A DNA stretch of 15,926 nucleotides from Bacteroidales bacterium. Lineage in GTDB: Bacteria > Bacteroidota > Bacteroidia > Bacteroidales > Muribaculaceae. The position numbers and the translations under genes are program-made. The DNA is taken from positions 37,432 through 53,357 of the forward strand of contig DXYS01000080.1 of the NCBI GenBank assembly GCA_019415705.1, in the 5' to 3' direction. Position 1 is the first letter of the stretch. Each line of letters starts with the position of its first letter. The notes beneath the pieces are model-generated. The model saw only the letters and a program-made list of their open reading frames with translations, made no database searches and had not been told where the DNA came from. Positions 6,303 through 14,150 of this stretch are shown in pieces.

Positions 6303-8174
6303 TTATTTCAGCATGTCGAGTATTGTTGAGACATATAGTTTGTGGTCGCGCAGGTCGGGACGGCCTGTTGCTTTGCCCTGACGGTCTACAACGATATAGT
6401 ATGGTATGCCGTCGACGTCAAATCGCTCGTTGATTGCAGCTTTCTGCTCTTTATTGATACGGAAGTGATGACCCTTAATGTCGGGAATCATCTCAAGATA
6501 ATTCTTGATTGGTGACGATTCGTCTGCAATATAAACCCAGACGATATCGTCAGAGGCGAGCTCCTTGGTTTTGAGCGGCTCATTGGCGGCGAGAGCAGCG
6601 CGGCAAGGGCTGCACCATGTGTTCCAAAGATCGACGACCACGACTTTGCCTCTGTAGGGCTTTATTATCTCGTCAAATACTTTATCATCGGCCACGGCGG
6701 GTGTAGGCTCAATCATTTCTGCGGCCTTGGATCTGAGCAGCTCCTCGGTCTCTTTCTGACGTGCGGCTGCAGACGCGGCATAGGCGGGGTAGGTCGACTT
6801 TTTCAATATGTCGATGCTCTCGCTGTCGAGTTCTCCGGACGAGGCAGCATCGTATGCCTTCTGATAGGCTTTAAGTTCGTCGAGCATTTTGGTGTCGATG
6901 CCGGCTTTGGCCCAGACGTCGGTATTGGTAAGGTCATCAGGTGAAGTCAGTCCGTAGTGATAGAAGAGTCGGGGATTGTTCAGGTCGATGAGTTCTGCAA
7001 TCATGCGGACGTTTTCGGGTGAAATATCGGCGTTAATTGTCCCGTCGGGAATTTTTGCACCCCAGTTCTGATTTTCCGAATAATAATTGCGTGCAAGGAT
7101 GCTCGGAGCCTTTGAGATGGCGTGAATAACATCGGTCTGCAGCCCTGTTTTCAGCATTTCTTTTGTTGCAGCTGTAGCGTCCATAGCGTTGATTGAGTCG
7201 AGATTAGAGAGATATGTGCTGACGACATAGTCGCAGTATTCGTCGCCGGTCATCTTATAGCTGCCGAACTTGCCGGAGTAAAGTTCAAGTCCGTAAGAGT
7301 TATGTGCGTAGTCGGCACGGTTGACTTCGGCGAGTCGGCCGTTTGAGCCGTGGAACTCATACGAGAAGTCAATTTTATCATTGTTGCGGACACTCATGTT
7401 GTAAGCTCCCGAGAAACGGCAGTCGCAGTAGAGGTCGAGAGTCTCGCCCGGCTCCATGACGACTGTGCCACGCATGGGCATTGTGCCGAGTCTATAGACA
7501 AAGAGCTCCTCGGGACCGACGATCACGCGCTTGAAAACGGCATTGCCTTTCTCATCGATGTCAAGAGCCGGCATGTCACTGATTTGTCCTGTGAGTGTAT
7601 TCACGCCATAGCTCAGTTTATTGCCCATTGCCGGACGATAGTTGAGCAGATGGATATTGACAGTCGTGGTGTCGCGGCTCATGCTGACTTCGGGCAGCAC
7701 GGCGTTAGGGTCGGACTCTGTCATCTCCGTAGCAATGACGCCCTTGTTCTCATAGTTAGAATCTAACTGTATGCCCCATAGCTGCCAGCCGTCAGGGGTG
7801 CCTTCGGTGAAGTCGATGGATTTGACCGATGCGGGGATAGCAGGGAAATGCATGACGAAATGTGCCACGCCGGAGTCGGGCATGATATATTTCTCGCCCG
7901 GCGCAATGCCTTCGATAGACTCTAACATATACTCCTTGCCGTCGGCGACAATCCGGCTTGCACTGTCAAAGCGAATCCAGTTGCCGGGACGGAAATGGAC
8001 AACAGCATTGAGCACAGTCGCCGAGTCGCTGAGCGATACGCGGTCAAAACTTAGCGACGATGTGTTTGCTGCGTCGATAAAAGGCATCTCGACCTCTCCT
8101 CGGTTTGAGAATCGGCTGCATCCGGTCACAATCATGGCTGCGACGACAGCGATGCAAAGCAAAAGTTTTTTCAT
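6303..8174 (-). CDS. Thioredoxin-fold (TlpA-like) disulfide reductase lipoprotein
   Basis: The protein has 623 residues from the ATG at 8174. It begins MKKLLLCIAVVAAMIVTGCS, a lipoprotein signal with lipobox cysteine at residue 19, so it is probably anchored facing the periplasm. The long N-terminal part (about 30-480) is the poorly characterised type found on Bacteroidetes TlpA-like proteins. The C-terminal thioredoxin domain (about 500-623) has WCSPC at residues 520-524 and the cis-proline loop GIPYYIVVD near 590. It likely reduces or isomerises disulfides, or serves haem/cytochrome maturation or oxidative-stress roles; the partner is unknown. The frame is open to 8252, but a near-ideal promoter at 8222-8253 lies inside that extension and the signal peptide begins at 8174, so I use the shorter start. 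It appears monocistronic, ended by the terminator at 6233-6279. Confidence 0.9.
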   Translation of the reverse strand: MKKLLLCIAVVAAMIVTGCSRFSNRGEVEMPFIDAANTSSLSFDRVSLSDSATVLNAVVHFRPGNWIRFDSASRIVADGKEYMLESIEGIAPGEKYIMPDSGVAHFVMHFPAIPASVKSIDFTEGTPDGWQLWGIQLDSNYENKGVIATEMTESDPNAVLPEVSMSRDTTTVNIHLLNYRPAMGNKLSYGVNTLTGQISDMPALDIDEKGNAVFKRVIVGPEELFVYRLGTMPMRGTVVMEPGETLDLYCDCRFSGAYNMSVRNNDKIDFSYEFHGSNGRLAEVNRADYAHNSYGLELYSGKFGSYKMTGDEYCDYVVSTYLSNLDSINAMDATAATKEMLKTGLQTDVIHAISKAPSILARNYYSENQNWGAKIPDGTINADISPENVRMIAELIDLNNPRLFYHYGLTSPDDLTNTDVWAKAGIDTKMLDELKAYQKAYDAASSGELDSESIDILKKSTYPAYAASAAARQKETEELLRSKAAEMIEPTPAVADDKVFDEIIKPYRGKVVVVDLWNTWCSPCRAALAANEPLKTKELASDDIVWVYIADESSPIKNYLEMIPDIKGHHFRINKEQKAAINERFDVDGIPYYIVVDRQGKATGRPDLRDHKLYVSTILDMLK

Positions 8175-8221
8175 ATTATTGAATTTAGGGTATAATGTGC
8201 GAATACACTGCTTAATTGAGA

Positions 8222-8253
8222 CAAATTTAGTCTTTAAATGTTTAAATTCCAAA
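8222..8253 (-). promoter_or_regulatory. Sigma-ABfr-type promoter of the thioredoxin-like lipoprotein gene
   Basis: On the minus strand a -33 TTTG (8250-8253) is separated by exactly 20 bp from a -7 TAAATTTG (8222-8229). Both elements match the Bacteroidetes primary promoter consensus. The -33 box lies within the last codons of the exonuclease gene ending at 8242. The leader to the ATG at 8174 is about 40 nt. Confidence 0.75.
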
Positions 8254-9156
8254 TAGTTTGTCTTTGCCTTTTAGCAATGCTTTGTAATATGCGTGATTAT
8301 CGGGGTCGTAAGTGTTAGTGTAGCTCGAAAACCAGTCCAAATCGCTTTTGCGGAGCGAATACAGATATGTGCTGCCATTTGCCTGACGACGCTGGAACTG
8401 ACGTCGAATCTCATACTCGGCACGGGCGCGGTCGGCCACCTCGATTCCGGCCACGGCATCGCGCACGTTGTCGCGCGGATTGGCGAGCATCTTAAGTTGA
8501 CATACACCGTTGCGCATGATGATGTATGCAGCTCCGGCGGCGTGAAGACGTTCGTACTCGGCGTACTCCTTATCAAACTCTGCAATCAAATTATCAAGAC
8601 CGAGTCCGTCAAGTCCGCGGAGAAGACGATAGCTGTCGCTGAGTGACATGAAGAGTTTGAGCGTGTTGAGCGTATCGGCCGTGGCGCTGTGAGCCTCGGA
8701 GTCGTCAAATGCTATCTCCATATCGGTCAGGGCGGCGGAGAGCCCGGGTGTGATGCCGAAATCGAGGCCCTTGTCTTTGCCGTGCAATACCCAGTACCAG
8801 TTGCGCACCTCTACGACGCGCTTGTCATCGGCAATGTCGATGCCGTGTTCGTCGAGATGACGCAGGTCATTGTCGACAGCAAAGCCGCAGATATAAGATG
8901 CACGGTCAATAATCGTCTGTATCTTGTCACGGCATCTGTCGAATGTCGGTTTGTCGGCCACCATGGCCGGAGTGATGTGATGGATACGCTGGCTGTTCGG
9001 CCATCGGGATGATTCAACAGGTTTGAAGTATTGGTGATATATAATATCTCCCCCGAGTGAGGCAATAGTAAGTTCGAGGATTTCCTGCGTATCGGTAAAC
9101 TCGGCGTCGAGCACTATAAACGGTGCGTCGGCCGGTTTTTCGGTGTTTATGTTCAT
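8242..9156 (-). CDS. DEDDh-type 3'-5' exonuclease (RNase T/DnaQ-like), coupled to sbcC
   Basis: The 304-residue protein carries the DEDDh set: Exo I FIVLDAEFTDT (D17, E19), Exo II GFAVDNDLRHLDEHGI (D97), Exo III EAHSATADTLNTLKLF (H156, D161). These coordinate two metal ions for removing 3' nucleotides from DNA or RNA. Residues from about 175 on form an unrecognised C-terminal region rich in charged residues, ending KDKLFGI; it is absent from minimal DnaQ-like domains and could set the substrate. The ATG at 9156 overlaps the sbcC stop as ATGA, so translation is probably coupled. The frame is open further upstream to 9315, but that extension lies inside sbcC and is basic low-quality sequence. 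The context suggests trimming of ends made or exposed by SbcCD. Enzyme class is secure, substrate is inferred. Confidence 0.88.
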   Translation of the reverse strand: MNINTEKPADAPFIVLDAEFTDTQEILELTIASLGGDIIYHQYFKPVESSRWPNSQRIHHITPAMVADKPTFDRCRDKIQTIIDRASYICGFAVDNDLRHLDEHGIDIADDKRVVEVRNWYWVLHGKDKGLDFGITPGLSAALTDMEIAFDDSEAHSATADTLNTLKLFMSLSDSYRLLRGLDGLGLDNLIAEFDKEYAEYERLHAAGAAYIIMRNGVCQLKMLANPRDNVRDAVAGIEVADRARAEYEIRRQFQRRQANGSTYLYSLRKSDLDWFSSYTNTYDPDNHAYYKALLKGKDKLFGI

Positions 9157-12100
9157 GTCGTTACTTTTACTTCGGTGTAAAGATTTTTTACTCTTGAAAG
9201 ACTGATGTGAACGGGGATGCGCTCCTTGAGCCCTTCGACGTGGCTGACGATGCCGACCTTCCGACCCTCGCTGAGTTGCAGTGCGCTCAGTGTCTCGGTG
9301 ACCTGTTCGAGACAATCTGCACTGAGTGTGCCGAATCCTTCGTCGATGAAGATTATGTCGGGAGCTTCGTTGATTTTACGTATTGACGATAGCCCGAGAG
9401 CAAGCGCTAAAGAGACCATAAAACGTTCGCCGCCTGAAAGGGTGTTGAACGGACGGCGGTCTCCTCCGAAATCACTGTCGGCAATGCTTATCTGCAGTGA
9501 CCCGCCCTCGGCTGACATCTGATAACGCCGTGTGAACAGCGATAGGTAATGATTGGCGTTGACAAGCAACTGTTGCAGAATCACGGATTGAGCCAGCTTG
9601 CCGAAACGATATCCTTTCTCTCCGCCATACAGTGAGTCAAGAATTTCCAAGTTCTTGTTACGCGCAATCATGCGGTCGAGATTGACGCCTTCTTCGGCGA
9701 TTTTACGACGTGTCTCGTTGTCTCGTTTAAGCGTTTCGTTGATGATGGTCAGACGCTGACGAGCGGCGTCGAGCATCTCTTCAAGTTTTTGTGACGCATC
9801 TTTGAGAGCCTCTGTGTCATCCGGAACGTCCGAGTCGGGGCGGGGAGTCTCAGCCAAGAATTTATCAAGTGAAGCCGCCGCGGCATTATAGGCAGCCCGT
9901 GCCTCGGTCAGATTCTTGTCGTCTTGTTTATGCCGTTGGAGCGCCTGCTCATATTCGGCTACATGCTCGTCGGTCATCAGTGCGGCAAGTGCCATACGGC
10001 TAAGATTTTCGTCTTCGGCCGCAATTGTGTCAAGTTCACGGTCTATTGCCTTGATGTCGTCACACGCTTTGTCTTGCAGGGCTTTTAACGATGTCGCTTT
10101 AGACCGTATAACATTCAGTTTGTTGCCGGTTATGATTTTATGCTCCTCAGGTGCGTACTCGGTCATAAGCGGTGATGTGAATATGTCGGGAGCAATGGCG
10201 ACAATATCATCCCTGAGACTCTCGGCGTGTTCAATTTCACGCCGACTGTCGCCGAGTGCATTTTCAAGATTTGCGGACTCTTTATCCAAGCGTTCACGTG
10301 CTGCTATGAGTTCGCGCAATCTGCTGAGACCGGATTTGACCTCGTCGATATTAAAGCAATCAGCGACAACCAAGCCGAGAGTGGCGAGTGAATCTTTTGA
10401 ACGTTCAATCTTCTCGGTCTGCGTAACTATATCCTCCCGTTCAGAATTAATCTTGTCGTCAGCCGCTTTTAACTGTTCTGATAAACGTGTGAGATTAATT
10501 TCTAATTGTTTATGCTTTGAATTTAAAGTGTCTATTGAAGTTGTATACTCTGCAATTTTCTTATCCAAGCCGAGACATCTGTTTTCAATCGCTATAACGT
10601 CGTCTCGTTTTTTCTCCAATCTCTGTCGCATCTGACTGAGACTTTCGAGACAGACATCCGTTAGGGCGGTTTCCATGCGTAATGTTCCTATGCACTCTTT
10701 TTTGCCGGCAACAGATTTTGAGTCGTTGTCGATGCGTTCGTTGAGCTGAGTGATGGTTGCAGTATTGGCTGAAATTGTGCGCTCACGATTGTTTATGGCT
10801 GTCTTTAATAGTTCGACCGCCTTACGTGTGTCGTCGAGCGATTTGGCGAATGCATCGCTGCGGGCTTTGAGTTCGGCTTCGACGGGCAGAGCGCCCACGG
10901 TGTTGCCGCAGACAGGACAGCGGTCGCCTACATTCAGTCTTACTCTCAGGGACTTGGCGGCATCACTTGTACCGAGAGCCGCACGCATATAATTCTCCTC
11001 CAATTTTGTGAGGGTCGCGGTCAGTGTCTCCAATCGGATATGGTCGGCAGTATTTGCGTCTGACAATTTATTATTCTCAGTCTCAGCCGAAATGATTTTG
11101 CTCTTATTGCGGTTAATGTCCTCAACTAAAGCTGTAATTTCTTTCTGTAATTGATTTATATCATCAATTTTGCGTATGAGATTTATGATTTCTGCTTTTT
11201 CCTCGGAAAGCTTGATTGAATCGATTCCGGCCCTCTCTTTTCTCAGGTTGACGAGGACTTGTCTCGCCTCATTGATTTCACTGCCAAGCTGTTGCGATTG
11301 CTTTTCGGTTTTGATATGCTCCGCCTCGAGTTTCGCCCGGCGAGCGGTTTCGTCAGCTAAAGTTTTCTGTTTCTCGGTGCGTGTTGTGAGACTCTGAACG
11401 ATAAGATTGAGCAGACTTGTAGCCTCGGCATTTTTCTCAATCAGCATTTCATATTCTCTGAGCTTGTCTTTAGCCTTAGTGTTGTCGGCAATCTTAATCT
11501 TTAGAAATTCGATATGCCCGTGCAGAAGTGCAATTTTGCCGGCCTCATCCAGGAAGTCAGGACAGAGGCTGCACATTGACTTTTTATATGTCTCGATATT
11601 ATCAGACAGGATATTGCGCTGCTGCATCAGAGAGCGCCCGCGGCTGCTGCGGTCATATAGATCGATTAATGCTGCGTCGTTTTTATAATCATCTTTTTCG
11701 GTAACAGCAATTGCCGAATCGAGTTTTTCTTTTTGACTCTTTACATTCTCATCGAGGCCGTTGAAAACGAGCAGGTAGTCATTTAGTGTTTTTATAGACT
11801 TTATTTTTGCTGAGTTTGATTTGATTTCGTCATTGCATTTTTCGACTTCGGCCTTTAACGCCTCGATTTCATCGTCTTTAAGCGTTTCTAACGCCGATAG
11901 TCTTGCTCGGACTTCATCGAGACGTCGGCGGCTATCCTTAAGCATCATGTTAATCTCCGCGCCGAGGTCTGTGAACTGACTGATACCTGTAAGTTTTTCG
12001 AGTATCGAGGCCTTATCCTTGTCGTCGGCCGCAAGAAAGCGCTCAAAATCGCCCTGTGCCAGCATTGCCGTGCGGCAGAACTGCTGATAATCGAGCCCGA

Positions 12101-12569
12101 CGACGCAGTCATCGGCAACACGGCGGTTAATATCGGCAGAAAGTCTCACGTCCTCCTCTCCTTCACATGACAGACAGCGTTTTATCTTACCGACAGTCTT
12201 CTTTCGCGGCATAAGCTCGACGCACCAGAGAGCCTTGTAGTCGCGACCGTCATTGCCTGTAAAGCGCAACTCTATTTCGGCTGCCGTTGAACCACGGCGC
12301 ATATAGTTGCGAGGGTCGGCAAAAGTCAGTCGGTCATCGGCAATCGCCAACGCATCGACAGCTTTGTCGTTGCGCCGTCTGAGCCCCTCCAAGCGTGGGG
12401 TCTGATTATAAAGCGCAAGGCAGATGGCATCAAGTATGGTCGATTTGCCGGCTCCAGTCTCTCCACATATGAGAAAGAGCCCCGACTCACTGAGCGGACC
12501 GCGGTCAAAGCATATATGGGCTTTTTCGACTGATGCAATATTTTTTATGTATAAATCCTTGAACTTCAT
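9153..12569 (-). CDS. sbcC: SbcC-like SMC-family ATPase subunit of the SbcCD nuclease
   Basis: The 1138-residue protein is the Rad50-type ATPase that with SbcD cleaves DNA hairpins and processes blocked double-strand ends. It opens MKFKDLYIKNIASVEK and has Walker A GETGAGKST at residues 36-44 and a Q-loop near 171 (AQGDFERFLAA). Two long coiled coils flank a zinc hook CPVC at 551-554, close to the middle. The C-terminal ATPase half has the signature LSGGER at 1044-1049, Walker B IIFIDEGFGTL at about 1072-1082 and the switch histidine in VSHVEGL. Length and domain order are normal for the family. It starts 2 bp after the sbcD stop, and its own stop overlaps the exonuclease start. No truncation or frameshift is seen. 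Confidence 0.96.
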   Translation of the reverse strand: MKFKDLYIKNIASVEKAHICFDRGPLSESGLFLICGETGAGKSTILDAICLALYNQTPRLEGLRRRNDKAVDALAIADDRLTFADPRNYMRRGSTAAEIELRFTGNDGRDYKALWCVELMPRKKTVGKIKRCLSCEGEEDVRLSADINRRVADDCVVGLDYQQFCRTAMLAQGDFERFLAADDKDKASILEKLTGISQFTDLGAEINMMLKDSRRRLDEVRARLSALETLKDDEIEALKAEVEKCNDEIKSNSAKIKSIKTLNDYLLVFNGLDENVKSQKEKLDSAIAVTEKDDYKNDAALIDLYDRSSRGRSLMQQRNILSDNIETYKKSMCSLCPDFLDEAGKIALLHGHIEFLKIKIADNTKAKDKLREYEMLIEKNAEATSLLNLIVQSLTTRTEKQKTLADETARRAKLEAEHIKTEKQSQQLGSEINEARQVLVNLRKERAGIDSIKLSEEKAEIINLIRKIDDINQLQKEITALVEDINRNKSKIISAETENNKLSDANTADHIRLETLTATLTKLEENYMRAALGTSDAAKSLRVRLNVGDRCPVCGNTVGALPVEAELKARSDAFAKSLDDTRKAVELLKTAINNRERTISANTATITQLNERIDNDSKSVAGKKECIGTLRMETALTDVCLESLSQMRQRLEKKRDDVIAIENRCLGLDKKIAEYTTSIDTLNSKHKQLEINLTRLSEQLKAADDKINSEREDIVTQTEKIERSKDSLATLGLVVADCFNIDEVKSGLSRLRELIAARERLDKESANLENALGDSRREIEHAESLRDDIVAIAPDIFTSPLMTEYAPEEHKIITGNKLNVIRSKATSLKALQDKACDDIKAIDRELDTIAAEDENLSRMALAALMTDEHVAEYEQALQRHKQDDKNLTEARAAYNAAAASLDKFLAETPRPDSDVPDDTEALKDASQKLEEMLDAARQRLTIINETLKRDNETRRKIAEEGVNLDRMIARNKNLEILDSLYGGEKGYRFGKLAQSVILQQLLVNANHYLSLFTRRYQMSAEGGSLQISIADSDFGGDRRPFNTLSGGERFMVSLALALGLSSIRKINEAPDIIFIDEGFGTLSADCLEQVTETLSALQLSEGRKVGIVSHVEGLKERIPVHISLSRVKNLYTEVKVTT

Positions 12570-12571
12570 TG

Positions 12572-13783
12572 CTATGCCTCGTAATCAACGGAGTCATCAT
12601 CCGATTTCTTTTTTAGGACATTGGTCTGAGCCTCATGTAATATGTCGGTTAACACAGGCGGCATACCTACGCCATAAAGAGCGGTATAAAAGTCATTTGC
12701 GACCTCGATGGGCGACTTTACCTCGAGGTCGTCACGGGCAACAAGCCTTGTTATTTCGGACATGGCCGGATTATGAATTAAAACCGGCTGCATGCAGCAG
12801 AAACGTGCCTTTTTGTCGCGCACGCTTTCGGCAAGTCTCATCTTTGCATCGCCGTCGACGTGGCTGTCGAAACTTACGAACACACGCAGATACACATCCA
12901 AATTCTCGTTCAGGTGCGACAATGATTCGATAGTCTTGTCTAATGACAGAGGGTTGTCGATATTGTAATTGACAAGCGGTCTAAGCGGCGTGACCTTCTC
13001 GACGGTGATTAACGGCTTACAGTTGTGAACCTCAATATCAACGACGGTCACACTATGTTCGCGCAGTTCGTCAAACGACATGGCGAAAGGCGAGCCGGCA
13101 TAACGTGCAACGCCGTTGCCGCCGGCCGTAAACTGCTGAGCTTTATGAATGTGACCGAGAGCAAGATAGTCATAGCCGTGCCCCATATTTTCAATCGGAT
13201 GAAATGAAAGCGGACTGTCAAACTGTCCGACAACGTCAGCTTTGGCTACGGCGAGATGCGCCGACATGACGACCGGGAGTCCTTCGCAATTGCGTCTTGC
13301 AACTTCATCCAAAAGTGCCTGATGGTAAGCTTTCATACGACCGTCCAAGTCGTCCTGTCCCCCGGTTGACGGGTAAGAGTTCTCAAAAATATATGGCACG
13401 GCTACAACATAACCCTTATCACCGATTTTAAAGATAAGACTGTCTGTTTCGGTGGCATCCGAGGCAATGTCTACGCCGAAAACCTCCCATAACGGACGTT
13501 CGACGCCGATGCGTCCCGCGCTGTCGTGATTGCCGGGGCTGATTATAATACGCATGTCGGGTGCAGCCTGCCTGAGCGACATCAGAGCCTCAGTGTAAAG
13601 CCGGCGAGATGCGATGGTCGGGTTGGAAGTATTGAAAATATCTCCCGCTACAATCAGTGCGTCAGGCTTATGCCGGATTACAATCGTGCTTAGCTCGTCG
13701 AAAAAAGCGCGATGTTCGTCGTCACGGTCGTAACCATATAAGCGGTGGCCGATATGCCAGTCTGCACTGTGTATTATTTTCAT
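12572..13783 (-). CDS. sbcD: SbcD, Mre11-like nuclease subunit of SbcCD
   Basis: The 403-residue metallophosphoesterase is the Mre11-type nuclease partner of SbcC. The phosphoesterase motifs are complete: SADWHIGH (D8, H10), VAGDIFNTSNP (D48), ISPGNHDSAGR (N85, H86, D87), SAHLA (H176) and LALGHIHKAQ (H211, H213). The C-terminal part is the capping and SbcC-binding region. The frame extends 16 codons upstream of the ATG at 13783, but that extension overlaps the preceding small gene and lacks homology-like character; MKIIHSADWH is the conserved start. It lies 7 bp after the 83-aa gene and 2 bp before sbcC, so the genes are almost surely co-transcribed. Confidence 0.95.
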   Translation of the reverse strand: MKIIHSADWHIGHRLYGYDRDDEHRAFFDELSTIVIRHKPDALIVAGDIFNTSNPTIASRRLYTEALMSLRQAAPDMRIIISPGNHDSAGRIGVERPLWEVFGVDIASDATETDSLIFKIGDKGYVVAVPYIFENSYPSTGGQDDLDGRMKAYHQALLDEVARRNCEGLPVVMSAHLAVAKADVVGQFDSPLSFHPIENMGHGYDYLALGHIHKAQQFTAGGNGVARYAGSPFAMSFDELREHSVTVVDIEVHNCKPLITVEKVTPLRPLVNYNIDNPLSLDKTIESLSHLNENLDVYLRVFVSFDSHVDGDAKMRLAESVRDKKARFCCMQPVLIHNPAMSEITRLVARDDLEVKSPIEVANDFYTALYGVGMPPVLTDILHEAQTNVLKKKSDDDSVDYEA

Positions 13784-13790
13784 TTCATGT

Positions 13791-14042
13791 TTAGAAGAGC
13801 GACAGCTGCACGCCCTCTGCCGCCGAGGCATTCATGTAGAGTGCACGTGTTTGACTCCAGCCCTGCGAGCGGTTGCGGAGTGAAACGGTCACAAGTCCCT
13901 TGACGGTTGTGCCGATGCGTCTGCGCAGTTCGGCGAGGAGTTCGCTTAGAGATGTCAGTCCGCTCAGACTCAGCGAAAAAATTTCGCTTCCACGGAATGT
14001 TGCTGTCGCAAAAATAATATCGTTCAGAGAGATTGTTGCCAT
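13791..14042 (-). CDS. Small unknown protein with C-terminal beta-clamp-binding-like motif, first gene of the sbcDC operon
   Basis: The 83-residue protein is not a family I can name. It is globular, with no signal peptide or membrane helix. It has a strand-rich start (SLNDIIFATATFRGSEIFSL), a central helix (SLSELLAELRRRIG), then GLVTVSLRNRSQGWSQ and a flexible tail ending GVQLSLF. QLSLF at residues 79-83, the extreme C-terminus, is exactly the consensus pentapeptide by which polymerases and repair proteins bind the sliding clamp DnaN. The stop lies 7 bp before sbcD, and a TAnnTTTG box precedes the gene, so it probably leads the sbcD-sbcC-exonuclease transcript. An overlapping frame (13780-14109) is less protein-like. 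The gene is likely real; clamp binding is inferred from the motif. Confidence 0.7.
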   Translation of the reverse strand: MATISLNDIIFATATFRGSEIFSLSLSGLTSLSELLAELRRRIGTTVKGLVTVSLRNRSQGWSQTRALYMNASAAEGVQLSLF

Positions 14043-14057
14043 AAATCAGTGCGTTTA

Positions 14058-14079
14058 CATCGTTTACGATGCAAATGTA
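14058..14079 (-). promoter_or_regulatory. Predicted operon promoter -7 box with adjacent palindrome
   Basis: Minus-strand TACATTTG (14072-14079) matches TAnnTTTG exactly and lies 29 bp upstream of the ATG at 14042. Directly downstream is CATCGT-TT-ACGATG (14058-14071), 6-bp arms around a 2-bp centre, which would cover the transcription start and could be a repressor site. No convincing TTTG -33 box was found at the usual distance. Confidence 0.5.
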
Positions 14080-14150
14080 TGACCGACTATGGGCAACTTT
14101 AATGCACATAAATTATAATAAATGCTTTTGCTACTGATTTATCGCCTTGA

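Noticed and set aside
9534..9548. YLSLF in SbcC, resembling a clamp motif
   Set aside because: It lacks the key glutamine and sits inside the conserved folded ATPase half (ANHYLSLFTRRY), so it is structural and not an exposed clamp-binding tail.
9916..10635. A 239-codon plus-strand frame opposite sbcC, plus several others of 70-160 codons opposite the barrel, lipoprotein, SbcC and SbcD genes
   Set aside because: All lie antisense to strong genes, and their products are low-complexity (Ser, Arg, Leu rich) with no recognisable motif. They are shadows of codon bias.
13780..14109. An alternative 109-codon minus-strand frame overlapping the 83-aa gene
   Set aside because: It overlaps the sbcD start, is rich in Arg, His and Cys without pattern, and runs through the predicted promoter at 14058-14079. 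The 83-aa frame fits the operon spacing.
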